DNA from: Clostridium saccharoperbutylacetonicum N1-4(HMT)
Lineage (GTDB): Bacteria; Bacillota; Clostridia; Clostridiales; Clostridiaceae
DNA: 64,000 nucleotides
Direction: 5' to 3'
Assembly: GCF_000340885.1 (NCBI RefSeq)
Contig: NC_020291.1
Location: 2,231,001 to 2,295,000 of the forward strand
Position 1 is the stretch's first letter. Each line of letters begins with the position of its first letter. Made by a program: the position numbers and the translations under genes. The notes under the pieces were generated by a model. It had not been told where the DNA came from and did no database searches. It saw nothing but the letters and a program-made list of their open reading frames with translations. Of this stretch, positions 34,175-42,604 are shown one piece after another.

Positions 34175-35353
34175 ATGAAAGATGTAGTAATAGTAAGTGC
34201 AGTAAGAACTGCAATAGGAGCTTATGGAAAGACTTTGAAAGATGTACCAGCAGTTGAACTAGGAGCAATAGTAATAAAAGAAGCTGTTAAAAGAGCTAAT
34301 ATTAAACCAGAGGAAATTAATGAAGTTATCTTTGGAAATGTACTTCAAGCAGGTCTTGGACAAAATCCAGCAAGACAAGCTGCTGTGAAAGCGGGATTAC
34401 CTGTAGAAATACCTGCATTTACAATTAATAAGGTTTGTGGTTCAGGCTTAAGAGCTATAAGTTTAGCAGCTCAAATTATAAAAGCTGGTGATGCTGAGGC
34501 GATAGTAGTTGGCGGTATGGAAAACATGTCAAGTGCACCATTTTTACTTGATAATGCCAGATGGGGACAAAGAATGGGACATGGCGAATTTATTGATGAA
34601 ATGATAAAAGATGGTTTATGGGATGCATTTAATGACTATCATATGGGAGTAACTGCAGAAAATGTAGCTGAGAAATGGAATGTGACAAGAGAAGAGCAAG
34701 ACGAGTTTTCACTATTATCACAACAAAAAGCTGAAAGAGCTATTAAGAATGGAGAGTTTAAAGATGAGATAGTTCCTGTAGTAATTAAAACAAAAAAAGG
34801 TGAAGTAATATTTGATCAAGATGAATTTCCTAGGTTTGGTAATACAATAGAAGCACTAAGAAAATTAAAGCCTATTTTTAAAGAAAATGGTACAGTTACA
34901 GCAGGAAATGCATCTGGATTAAATGATGGAGCTGCAGCATTAGTAATTATGAGCGCAGAAAAAGCTAAAGATTTAGGAATAAAACCACTAGCTAAAATCA
35001 CTTCTTATGGTTCAGCAGGCTTAGATCCAGCAATAATGGGATATGGTGCTTTTTATGCAACAAAAGCTGCTTTGGATAAAATCAATTTAAAAGCTGAAGA
35101 TTTAGATTTAATTGAAGCAAATGAAGCTTATGCATCACAAAGTATAGCAATAACTAGAGATTTAAATTTAGATATGGATAAAGTTAATGTTAATGGTGGA
35201 GCTATAGCACTTGGACATCCTATTGGGGCATCTGGGGCACGTATTTTAGTAACCTTGTTACATGCCATGGAAAAAAGAGATGCAAAGAAAGGACTTGCAA
35301 CCTTGTGTATTGGTGGAGGCCAAGGAACTGCCTTAATCGTTGAAAGAGAATAA
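34175..35353 (+). CDS. thlA: Acetyl-CoA acetyltransferase (thiolase)
   Basis: A 392-residue biosynthetic thiolase that condenses two acetyl-CoA to acetoacetyl-CoA, the first step of butyrate/butanol formation in solventogenic clostridia. The nucleophile Cys lies in [11 protein letters not shown] near residue 88, the His in [16 protein letters not shown] near 348, and the second Cys in LCIGGGQG near 378. GGGAGG precedes the ATG. It stands after a divergent LysR gene. A frameshifted copy of its 5' end lies 3.5 kb upstream. Whether this is the main thiolase of the cell or a second copy cannot be told. Confidence 0.93.
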   Translation: MKDVVIVSAVRTAIGAYGKTLKDVPAVELGAIVIKEAVKRANIKPEEINEVIFGNVLQAGLGQNPARQAAVKAGLPVEIPAFTINKVCGSGLRAISLAAQIIKAGDAEAIVVGGMENMSSAPFLLDNARWGQRMGHGEFIDEMIKDGLWDAFNDYHMGVTAENVAEKWNVTREEQDEFSLLSQQKAERAIKNGEFKDEIVPVVIKTKKGEVIFDQDEFPRFGNTIEALRKLKPIFKENGTVTAGNASGLNDGAAALVIMSAEKAKDLGIKPLAKITSYGSAGLDPAIMGYGAFYATKAALDKINLKAEDLDLIEANEAYASQSIAITRDLNLDMDKVNVNGGAIALGHPIGASGARILVTLLHAMEKRDAKKGLATLCIGGGQGTALIVERE

Positions 35354-35378
35354 TTGAATTTAAGAAGGGGTGTATAAA

Positions 35379-36410
35379 ATGACTTTATTAGCAGATCAAA
35401 TAAAGAATGCTGCATTAAATTTTGGATATGAAAAATGTGGGATCATTAAAATATCTGACATAGATGGATATAAAGAAAAACTTGAGGAACGAATTGAAAA
35501 GGTTCCAGAAGCTAAAGGTTTTTACCAAGGTCAGTATCGTTTTACACAGCTTAAAGATACTTATCCTTGGGCTAAATCAATTGTAATATGTGTGAGAAAA
35601 TATGGAAAATATCATATTCCAGAGCATTTAAAAGGTATGATTGCAAAATACTATTTGGTTGATGGAAGAAAAGATGAGAATTCTAAAGATTTTCAAGATA
35701 GTTTAAAATATGAAAAATACATGAAAGATTTAGGACTTAGAGCAGAAACTGAAAGAGGATTTGGTCTTGTACCATTACGTTTTGCAGCTATGAAAGCAGG
35801 GCTTGGAATAGTTCGAAAGAATAATTTCTTTTATACTGAAAGTGGCTCCACAGTGTATTTGGAAGCATGGCTTATTGATAAGGAATTAGAAAATATAGAA
35901 ACACCAAAGGTAAGGCCTTGTTCTGAGAAGTGTAATCTATGCATGAAGGCGTGTCCTTCAGCTTCTTTATCAAAACCATATACAATGAATCCTATAGCTT
36001 GTGTATCTTGCATAACTACCTTTATGGGAAGAGATATGCCCAATGAAAAATATAAAGAACAAATAGGAGCTTGGGTTTATGGCTGCGATGCGTGCCAAGA
36101 TGTTTGTCCTATGAATAAAAACAGTTGGAAGGAAATAGAAGAGTTCCCTAATTTGCAAGAATTAAGTGAACAAATATCTCTAGAAAAAATTCTTAAAATG
36201 GACTATTCCTATTTAGAAGAAGTGATGCAGGCTAAGTTTTGGTATATAGATAAAGCAAGTGTTTGGAAATGGAAAGTTAATGCTATTAATGCAATGGTAA
36301 ATAACTATGAGGAGCACTATAGAGATCATATATTGGAGGCTTGTAAAGATAGTAATTTGAAAGTTCGTGAAATGGCTGAGTGGGCAGTTAATAAATTGGA
36401 ACTACAATAA
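35379..36410 (+). CDS. QueG-like 4Fe-4S protein (putative reductase)
   Basis: A 343-residue iron-sulfur protein similar to epoxyqueuosine reductase. The N-terminal part resembles the cobalamin-binding DUF1730-type region. Two 4Fe-4S sites follow: CSEKCNLCMKACPSAS near residue 187 and CVSCITTF plus CDACQDVCPMNK near 210-245. A C-terminal HEAT-like helical tail follows. It is likely not QueG itself, since the N-terminus diverges; such paralogues are common in clostridia and may be corrinoid-dependent reductases. ATG 35379 has AAGGGGTG before it. It lies 25 bases after the thiolase and may be cotranscribed. Confidence 0.78.
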   Translation: MTLLADQIKNAALNFGYEKCGIIKISDIDGYKEKLEERIEKVPEAKGFYQGQYRFTQLKDTYPWAKSIVICVRKYGKYHIPEHLKGMIAKYYLVDGRKDENSKDFQDSLKYEKYMKDLGLRAETERGFGLVPLRFAAMKAGLGIVRKNNFFYTESGSTVYLEAWLIDKELENIETPKVRPCSEKCNLCMKACPSASLSKPYTMNPIACVSCITTFMGRDMPNEKYKEQIGAWVYGCDACQDVCPMNKNSWKEIEEFPNLQELSEQISLEKILKMDYSYLEEVMQAKFWYIDKASVWKWKVNAINAMVNNYEEHYRDHILEACKDSNLKVREMAEWAVNKLELQ

Positions 36411-36428
36411 ATGTCTTTTTGATAATTC

Positions 36429-36446
36429 TTGACCGATCGTTCTCAA
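36429..36446 (+). promoter_or_regulatory. TetR operator half/full site
   Basis: TTGACCGATCGTTCTCAA upstream of the TetR gene shares GATCGTTCT with the strong palindrome at 37541-37566. Autoregulation is inferred. Confidence 0.55.
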
Positions 36447-36481
36447 AATGTTATTATTGATTTTACAAAGGAGGGAACTCA

Positions 36482-37060
36482 ATGGGACGAAGTAAAGAAT
36501 TTGATGAAAATGTAGTTCTTCAAAAAGCAATGGAATTGTTTTGGAAACAAGGCTATGAAAAGACATCTTTGAATGATTTAGTAGAGCATATGGGAATCCA
36601 TCGTAGAAGTTTATATGATACCTTTGGTGATAAGCGTACATTATTTTTAAAAACGATGGATTTTTATGAAGAATTAATAAGAAATAAAATACAGGCTGGA
36701 GTTTTAAAGGCAGAAACTGCAAAACAAGCTATACGATTTATCTTTGATTTTATTATCGAAGGATATGAAGATAAACAATGGGGATGCTTAACTGTTAATT
36801 CGGCTACAGAGCTAGCTCTTATGGATAAAGAGATAAAAGAAAGAATAGAAAGAACCTTTATGCAAACAGAACAACTCCTTGCTGATCTTATTCGAAAAGG
36901 GCAACAAGCAGGTGAAATTTCAAGGGAGTATGAGCCAGAAGTTTTAGCAGAAGTACTTCATAATACCTTACATGGAATTCGTGTACAGCTAAGAATATCA
37001 GCCAGCAAAGAAAAATTACATCGTATTGGGAATTTTTTTATGGATTTGTTAAATAAATAA
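36482..37060 (+). CDS. TetR/AcrR-family transcriptional regulator
   Basis: A 192-residue TetR protein. The helix-turn-helix is at about residues 10-55 (VLQKAMELFWKQGYEKTSLN, then HMGIHRRSLYDTFGDKRTLF), and the C-terminal domain (TetR_C_16-like) holds one Cys in WGCLTVNSATEL. The WGC-x-x-N pattern is typical of the YezE/ComR-like group. AAAGGAGGG precedes the ATG. AGAATGNNCATTCT-type palindromes before and after the gene point to control of itself and of the nitroreductase at 37844. Confidence 0.9.
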   Translation: MGRSKEFDENVVLQKAMELFWKQGYEKTSLNDLVEHMGIHRRSLYDTFGDKRTLFLKTMDFYEELIRNKIQAGVLKAETAKQAIRFIFDFIIEGYEDKQWGCLTVNSATELALMDKEIKERIERTFMQTEQLLADLIRKGQQAGEISREYEPEVLAEVLHNTLHGIRVQLRISASKEKLHRIGNFFMDLLNK

Positions 37061-37075
37061 TTTTTTAGACTAATT

Positions 37076-37089
37076 AGAATGAACATTCT
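37076..37089. promoter_or_regulatory. TetR operator-like palindrome
   Basis: AGAATGAACATTCT, a perfect 6-bp-arm palindrome just after the TetR stop, matches the site at 37541-37566. Confidence 0.5.
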
Positions 37090-37147
37090 CAAAAACATTT
37101 ATGTCCCTTTGAGTTCCTGTGACTAATAGAAAAGTATAACTGCTATT

Positions 37148-37463
37148 TATAGATATCCAAAGCGAGAATTAGACTTATGCAACAATTACCGAAATCAGAC
37201 ACATTTATCTTCCACAGGACTAGTGAAATTTTCGCTGGAAGGTTTTAAGTGGAAGGTTGCACCCATTTCTGCATGTTCCTAAAGTAAATTTATGACAAGC
37301 AGAAAATGAAACAACCTTCCACTAATAACCATCATCAGCTCAATTTCACATGCCTGCTTCCAGAAAAATGTATCAGATTTCTAGTTTAGTATTATAATTA
37401 TAATTTCTCAATTATTCATGCTTATTACATTTATAAGTAAAACTCTTAAATTGGATATCTATA
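37148..37463 (+). mobile_element. MITE-like fold-back element, copy 3
   Basis: A 316-bp copy with intact termini and TA flanks. Its core is AGTGGAAGGTTG/CAACCTTCCACT plus CATTTCTGC/GCAGAAAATG. It is unlike copies 1, 2 and 4 in sequence at these positions but perfectly paired. It separates the TetR gene from the promoter of the nitroreductase. Confidence 0.85.
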
Positions 37464-37540
37464 GATGATGCAGAAAACCTAGAAAACTAATGAAAGTGCA
37501 TCATTAACAAAGTCTTTTTATTGGATGAAAAAATTTTACA

Positions 37541-37566
37541 TTAATTAGAATGATCGTTCTAATTAA
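37541..37566. promoter_or_regulatory. TetR operator, 26-bp palindrome
   Basis: TTAATTAGAATGA and TCGTTCTAATTAA are complementary at 12 of 13 positions. It is the best of three related sites (36429, 37076, 37541) and lies upstream of the nitroreductase. The 270 bases that follow show no gene. Confidence 0.7.
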
Positions 37567-37843
37567 TATATATATTTTATAATTAATGTTCTCTCACATA
37601 ATAAAGAATTTTAATAAAAATTGTTTCGAGATTCTATTTTATCAAAGCAGAATTCTGAAAGTCATAGTTTTGAAGAATTGAATCAGGAAATGGTAAGACT
37701 AAAATGCAATTACGTATAAAGTATGGGCTTAAGGAGGTGATCGTAAAAGGCAATATCTTAAGGAAAAAGTATCTAACCTATAAATAAAAAATTAGCGCAT
37801 TCGTATTCTATACGAGAGCAAGAATTAATAAGGAGTGAATAAA

Positions 37844-38650
37844 ATGAGTTTAATAACTGTAAATGAAGAAAAATGTATAAAATGTGGAATGTGTGTGGTG
37901 GAATGTCCAACAGGAGTATTAAAACTAGAAGCTGATGGTCCAAAAGAAGTTAATCCTAATGCATGTTTAGAATGTGGTCATTGCGTAGCTGTATGTCCTA
38001 AAGAAGCTATAGATAATAAGAAATCGCCATTAGCTATGCAAAATGAGATAGGAGAAATCAAAAAATTAGATCCAGAAGAAGCAAAGAATTTTATTCGAAC
38101 ACGTCGTTCTATTCGTTCATATAAAAATATACCAGTTGAAAGAGAAAAGTTATTGCAGCTTGTTGATGTTGCTCATTTAGCACCAACTGCAAGTAATTCA
38201 CAAGGTGTATCGTTCTTAATAGTAGATGATAAAAAAAGAATTGAATTAGCAGTTGAAGAATGTATTAACTGGTTTGATAGTAATGAAACTTTGAGTAAGA
38301 TGTTGAATGGAATGATTAGTGGTTATAAGAAGAATAAAGTTGATACAATCTTAAGAGATGCACCTAGTATAATTTTAACCTTAGCTGATAAAGACTTTCG
38401 TAATGGTAGAGAAAATTCAATTCTCTCATTATCATATCTAGAATTATATGCGCCATCACTTGGCCTTGGTTCATGCTGGGCAGGGATATTTGAAATTTGT
38501 GCACTTAATGATAATTCACCAATGTACAAGCTTTTTAATATTCCAGAAAATAAGAAAATAACAGGAGTAGTAATGGTAGGATATCCTAAGCATAGTTTTA
38601 AAAGATTTACAGAAAGAAAACCATTAGAAGCTTCATTTTATGAAAATTAA
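37844..38650 (+). CDS. Ferredoxin-nitroreductase fusion protein
   Basis: A 268-residue protein with an N-terminal 2x[4Fe-4S] ferredoxin domain (CIKCGMCVVECP near residue 11 and CLECGHCVAVCP near 42) joined to a nitroreductase-like FMN domain (RTRRSIRSYKNIPVEREKLL near 88 to the end). Electrons pass from the clusters to FMN to reduce nitro groups, quinones or similar acceptors. The fusion is common in clostridia. AAGGAGTG precedes ATG 37844. Operator sites link it to the TetR at 36482. Confidence 0.9.
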   Translation: MSLITVNEEKCIKCGMCVVECPTGVLKLEADGPKEVNPNACLECGHCVAVCPKEAIDNKKSPLAMQNEIGEIKKLDPEEAKNFIRTRRSIRSYKNIPVEREKLLQLVDVAHLAPTASNSQGVSFLIVDDKKRIELAVEECINWFDSNETLSKMLNGMISGYKKNKVDTILRDAPSIILTLADKDFRNGRENSILSLSYLELYAPSLGLGSCWAGIFEICALNDNSPMYKLFNIPENKKITGVVMVGYPKHSFKRFTERKPLEASFYEN

Positions 38651-38674
38651 ACAATTAAAGAATTAATAGAAATG

Positions 38675-38708
38675 ACTCACCATATAAAAATCAAAATGGT
38701 GAGTTTTA
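38675..38708 (+). terminator. Intrinsic terminator (CCATATAAAAAT family)
   Basis: ACTCACCAT pairs with ATGGTGAGT around the shared ATAAAAATCAAA loop, then TTTT. Compare 8435 and 29279. Confidence 0.75.
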
Positions 38709-38768
38709 TTATGTCTTTATATAGTAATTTGACAAAAGCAAATAAATTTTATTATAATTTCCTTTAAT

Positions 38769-38864
38769 ATGTATAAAAGAGCTGGGTTTGTAAAGAAATC
38801 AGAGAAAGAAAATAACTCATGGCGAGAAGGTTTAATAGAACTTGAATTTGAAATGGAACTTTAG
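38769..38864 (+). pseudogene. GNAT acetyltransferase C-terminal remnant
   Basis: The frame MYKRAGFVKKSEKENNSWRE, then GLIELEFEMEL and TAG, is the closing part of a GNAT protein (NxxAxxxYxKxGF motif). There is no ribosome site and the N-terminal ~130 residues are absent. It is a deletion relic next to a different, intact GNAT gene. Confidence 0.65.
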
Positions 38865-38930
38865 TAAAAAATAAAATTCCAATTTAAGTTTTTGTGTTAA
38901 TGAAAGATATTGAAGAGAGGAAATAATAAT

Positions 38931-39419
38931 ATGGAGATGGAAATTAGACTTGCATATGAAAATAAAATGGAAATTAAAGAGCTGTTTTTAGAATACACAG
39001 AAATGCTGGTTGAAAATGACCCGGATTTTGCAAAATATTTAGAAGTGCAGAACTATGATTCAGAACTTGAACATTTAGCAGATAAATATGGATTACCAGA
39101 GGGGAGGTTATATATAGTAAAAGTTGAAAATGAAGTAGCTGGCTGTATTGGTTTAAGGAAAATAGATAATGAAAACTGTGAGATGAAGAGATTATATGTT
39201 AGGCCTAAATTTCGTGGACATCAAATTGCCAATAAGTTAGTAGAAATGATAATTGCTGATGCTAAAGAAATTGGATATAGATATATGCTTTTGGATACAT
39301 TACCTTTTTTAGAAGGAGCTATATATTTATATAAGAAATTTGGATTTCATGAAATTGAATCATATAACAATAGCCCAATGAATACCTCAATTTATATGAA
39401 GCTAGCTTTGCAAAGATAA
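38931..39419 (+). CDS. GNAT-family N-acetyltransferase
   Basis: A 162-residue acetyl-CoA-dependent acetyltransferase. MKRLYVRPKFRGHQIANKLV near residue 88 contains the AcCoA pyrophosphate loop (R-x-x-G-x-x-x-A variant RGHQIA), and EGAIYLYKKFGFHEI near 130 is the closing motif. ATG 38931 follows AGAGGAAA. Only the substrate is unknown. It is a single gene ended by a terminator of the AGAACC family. Confidence 0.85.
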   Translation: MEMEIRLAYENKMEIKELFLEYTEMLVENDPDFAKYLEVQNYDSELEHLADKYGLPEGRLYIVKVENEVAGCIGLRKIDNENCEMKRLYVRPKFRGHQIANKLVEMIIADAKEIGYRYMLLDTLPFLEGAIYLYKKFGFHEIESYNNSPMNTSIYMKLALQR

Positions 39420-39470
39420 ATTTTAGCTAATTTAGTTTGTCAGAGGTGATTTTACTTTCTATGTAATAGA

Positions 39471-39512
39471 AGAGAACCAAGCCTAGATAATAGGAGTGGT
39501 TCTCTTACTTTT
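39471..39512 (+). terminator. Intrinsic terminator (AGAACC family)
   Basis: AGAGAACCA pairs with TGGTTCTCT around AGCCTAGATAATAGGAG, then TACTTTT. Confidence 0.7.
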
Positions 39513-39535
39513 AGCATATTGAAGCTATGCCCTAA

Positions 39536-40720
39536 CTAATTTAATTGAATATAGATGTAAAAAATCAATCCTATAATTAGTAGGCAAAAAAAGTTCAATA
39601 ATAGAAACTTTGATAGGTATTCCTTCTTTTTATTAGGATATTCAAGAATCAAAATCTTGTAAGAAATAATACTTGCCAGTGAGGCAATAGGCGTACCCAA
39701 CCCGCCAATAGTTACTCCATAGAATAATGCATGCCAATCGAATGAAAAAGGAGCAAGCAAAATACTGCTTGGAACATTACTTATGATTTGACTTAATAGT
39801 AATGAGGATAAATAAATATTTGTTGAGGTATTAGTTAAAACCGTTAGAAAATTACGTATTGCTGCAATGTTAGATATATTGCCTACTGAAATGAAAAAAC
39901 AAACAAAAGTAATCAATAATCCATAATCAAGTTTTTTCAATAGGCTTTTATTTAAAATAAGTGTCACCAATATTAAAATAGGTAAGGTAATATAATAAGG
40001 TATAGTACCAAGAATATTAAGTATAAGTAAAACAAATAATGCTGAAAACACGATTATTTTCTTTTTTTCAAGTACTGATGCATCCTTCATACTAAAGGAA
40101 ATTTGTTTTGGACTAAAAAAGAAAGTTATGCAAAGAAGTAAAAATAAACTTACAATACAAATTGGTAATGAATAAGAAAAAAAGTTTCCAATATGCAATT
40201 GATAATGTGAAAAAATATATAGATTTTGAGGATTTCCAATTGGTGTAGCACAGCTTCCAAGGTTTGCGGAAATAGTTATAAGAATAGTTGGTAAAATAAT
40301 ATTATAACCAGATTTCCTAGAAATGTTGATTAATAATGGAGTAACTGCCATTAGTGCTACATCATTAGTTAAAAACATGGAAGATATAAAAGCAAACAAA
40401 CACAAAACTTGAAGTAAAATTCTTTCGTTTTTACACCGATTCAAAATCAATAAGGATAAGTGATTAATTAAAGAATATTCTTCAAAAGCTTTCACTATAA
40501 TCATCAATTCAAACAAGCAAATAATCACCTTAAAATCTACGTATCCCCAATTAGGAGTGTTAAAAAATGAAGTTACAATGGCAGCAAATAAGGAAATGGA
40601 TAAAAAACAATCATTTACCAAGAATGTTTTTATTTTTGATAGTTTTTCAAGCACAATTTCACAGTTTTTATTTAAAAAGAATATTTTAAATTCATTCAAA
40701 GCATTTGACATAGTTTTCAT
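39536..40720 (-). CDS. SLC13/ArsB-type anion permease
   Basis: A 394-residue membrane protein with about eleven hydrophobic segments, of the ion transporter superfamily (DASS/ArsB/YbiR). The motif SCATPIGNPQNLYIF in the first half and ISNVPSSILLAP in the second are the paired substrate-site loops of the group. The start ATG 40720 follows GAAGGTGAT; the open frame reaches into the MarR gene at 40792. It follows the MarR gene 25 bases later, so MarR probably controls it. The anion (arsenite, dicarboxylate, sulfate) cannot be told; no arsR or arsC is present. Confidence 0.78.
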   Translation of the reverse strand: MKTMSNALNEFKIFFLNKNCEIVLEKLSKIKTFLVNDCFLSISLFAAIVTSFFNTPNWGYVDFKVIICLFELMIIVKAFEEYSLINHLSLLILNRCKNERILLQVLCLFAFISSMFLTNDVALMAVTPLLINISRKSGYNIILPTILITISANLGSCATPIGNPQNLYIFSHYQLHIGNFFSYSLPICIVSLFLLLCITFFFSPKQISFSMKDASVLEKKKIIVFSALFVLLILNILGTIPYYITLPILILVTLILNKSLLKKLDYGLLITFVCFFISVGNISNIAAIRNFLTVLTNTSTNIYLSSLLLSQIISNVPSSILLAPFSFDWHALFYGVTIGGLGTPIASLASIISYKILILEYPNKKKEYLSKFLLLNFFCLLIIGLIFYIYIQLN

Positions 40721-40745
40721 TATAGGATCACCTTCTTTGAGTAAT

Positions 40746-41327
40746 TTATTTATGGTGGTGTGGAGGCTTTGGAGGATGGCCATCTCTTTCATGAGGTGGA
40801 ATATGTTCTCTCATATGAGGTGGTAATGGTTCATTTAAATCATAATCCTCAAGAATAGCTTGTGCTTCGAAGTGAGTACAAAGCTTTTTAATTGTGTTAT
40901 AAAATGAATATTTTTCTTCACTGGATAGAGTCTCAAATACTTGTTCTGAAATATCATTTTGGTTTTCAAATTTTTTTAAAAAATCTAAACCCTCAGAGGT
41001 TAAAAATACACGCATTTTACGCTTATCCACTTCATCTTTTGTCCTTTTAATAAGATTGGAACGTTCCAATTTATCTAGTAGCTCTGATAATGTTGCTGAT
41101 CTAATATCTAAGATTTCAGTAAGCTCTTTTTGGATGAGTCCATCATTTTGAGCTATAATATTTAAAAGTCTAACTTGACCACGATAAGGTGTATAATGAG
41201 CTCGTGCTTTATACAAACTTCTCTGGTACATATTTATAAATTTGTTTAGTGTGATTAATAATTCATCAGATGAGATAATTATTTCTTCATCCTTTTCGTT
41301 CTTTTCATCAATAGTGTTAGTATCCAT
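40746..41327 (-). CDS. MarR-family regulator with His/Pro-rich C-terminal tail
   Basis: A 193-residue MarR regulator with an acidic N-terminus, a winged helix around QKELTEILDIRSATLSELLD (residues ~75-95), and the wing TKDEVDKRKMRVFLTSEG. The last ~35 residues are unusual: PPHMREHIPPHERDGHPPKP then PHHHK, with eight His. This could bind a transition metal. AAAGGAGG precedes the ATG. It is the first gene of the operon with the anion permease. Duplicated AAGGTACCTAACTAT sites lie in its promoter. Confidence 0.87.
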   Translation of the reverse strand: MDTNTIDEKNEKDEEIIISSDELLITLNKFINMYQRSLYKARAHYTPYRGQVRLLNIIAQNDGLIQKELTEILDIRSATLSELLDKLERSNLIKRTKDEVDKRKMRVFLTSEGLDFLKKFENQNDISEQVFETLSSEEKYSFYNTIKKLCTHFEAQAILEDYDLNEPLPPHMREHIPPHERDGHPPKPPHHHK

Positions 41328-41350
41328 TTGAATCCTCCTTTGAATATAAT

Positions 41351-41425
41351 AAGGTACCTAACTATATTTATAATATAAACTGCTTTTGCATGCAAGTCAA
41401 GAAAAATTTAAAGGTACCTAACTAT
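41351..41425. promoter_or_regulatory. Duplicated MarR operator
   Basis: AAGGTACCTAACTAT occurs at 41351-41365 and again at 41411-41425, 60 bp apart. Each contains the palindrome AGGTACCT. They flank the likely promoter of the MarR-permease operon. Confidence 0.75.
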
Positions 41426-41565
41426 TTTTTGCTATTTGAATTTAAAAGAATAGCAATTGGAAAACAAAAAGAAGTTTAGATTTTATGAAAATGAACCATA
41501 TAATAATAGCTTAATAAATACATCAATTTAAGTGGGGACTAGCTATGTAAAGTTAATTTGTAACT

Positions 41566-41630
41566 ACTTTAGTTTGTTAATATTGATTCGTCACGAAATA
41601 ATTTTTCTGTTATACTGGGATTAACAGGAA
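41566..41630 (+). promoter_or_regulatory. Promoter block shared with 43679-43745
   Basis: The segment TTGATTCGTCACGAAATAAT then TTTTTCTGTTATACTG is repeated almost exactly at 43702-43737. TTCGTCACGAA is an inverted repeat. It precedes the AraC gene here and the HAD phosphatase gene there. Confidence 0.65.
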
Positions 41631-41644
41631 GGAGAGCAAAGTAT

Positions 41645-42574
41645 ATGTTAGAACAAAAATGCCAAGAAGAATACATACGAAGAATTCATAAAGTGCAGGA
41701 TTATATCGAGCATCATTTAGGAGAACACTTGTCCATTGAGGAACTTTCAAAGGCTGCAGGATTTTCCAAATTTCATTTCAGTCGTATTTTTCAAGGAATT
41801 TTGCATGAGTCTTTAGCTCATTATGTGAACAGGCTTCGCATGGAGAAAGCACTTTTTTTGTTGGCATATAGGGAAGATAAAAATATGACAAATATTGCAT
41901 ATGAACTTGGTTATACTGATTCAGCCGTATTTTCACGTGCATTTAAGAATTATTATGATAAGAGTCCAAGCGAATATAGGAAGAAATATAGCAAGAATTG
42001 CAAAGCTTCTTTTTTATTGTCTGAGTATAATAAGGTCACAGCGAAGAAAGAATGGGAAGACAATTTGTTTCCTGTGACTGGGCAGATTACTATTACAAAT
42101 TTAGAAGAAAAGCGGGTTGCGTATGTGAGACATACAGGGACTTATGAGATATTGGCAAAAGAGTATGCAAATCTGATGCAGCTGTTATTTGCTCATGCAA
42201 AAGGGCAGAAATTTTTTGTAGAGGGTCAGAGCTGGCTGATTGTCATGTATCATGACAATCCTGAATTTGGAGAGGAGAGCCAGTTTCGTACAAGTTTATG
42301 TCTAACGATGCCAGAGAATATTCAAATTAAGGAAGATGGAATCCTTGGGACTATGAAGTTAGAAGGCGGTTTGTATGCAGTTGGACATTTTCAGATTCAG
42401 CAGAAACAATACTGTGATGCCTGGAATTATATGTATCAGAAATGGTTAACAAGTAGTGGTTATGTTCCAAGAAACTCATATCCCTTTGAAGTATATCGCA
42501 ACGATCCGCATGCCAATGAGAGTCATATCCATGAAGTAGATATATATGTTCCAATTGAGCCCATTCTTTTCTAA
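41645..42574 (+). CDS. AraC-family regulator with GyrI-like effector domain
   Basis: A 309-residue regulator with two AraC helix-turn-helix motifs in residues ~8-112 (LSIEELSKAAGFSKFHFSRI, then MTNIAYELGYTDSAVFSRAF) and a C-terminal GyrI-like ligand domain from about residue 145 (ITNLEEKRVAYVRHTGTYEI is its first strand pair). GGAAGGAG precedes the ATG. It is followed 30 bases later by a serine hydrolase and shares a promoter block with the HAD gene at 43771, suggesting that it regulates both. Confidence 0.88.
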   Translation: MLEQKCQEEYIRRIHKVQDYIEHHLGEHLSIEELSKAAGFSKFHFSRIFQGILHESLAHYVNRLRMEKALFLLAYREDKNMTNIAYELGYTDSAVFSRAFKNYYDKSPSEYRKKYSKNCKASFLLSEYNKVTAKKEWEDNLFPVTGQITITNLEEKRVAYVRHTGTYEILAKEYANLMQLLFAHAKGQKFFVEGQSWLIVMYHDNPEFGEESQFRTSLCLTMPENIQIKEDGILGTMKLEGGLYAVGHFQIQQKQYCDAWNYMYQKWLTSSGYVPRNSYPFEVYRNDPHANESHIHEVDIYVPIEPILF

Positions 42575-42604
42575 TATGCTGCAAATTAATTTTGAGGTGA
42601 GCAT

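Noticed and set aside
35379..36410. True queG (tRNA epoxyqueuosine reductase)
   Set aside because: The Fe-S domain matches but the N-terminal half is divergent and the gene sits in a detoxification context, so no gene symbol is given.
37621..37834. IS3-type transposase orfA remnant before the nitroreductase
   Set aside because: A short stretch (ELNQEMVRLK) looks coiled-coil-like, but it is too short and broken to support the call.
39536..40720. Arsenite pump arsB
   Set aside because: The fold fits the wider superfamily only; no arsR, arsC or arsenic operon is present and the regulator is MarR-type.
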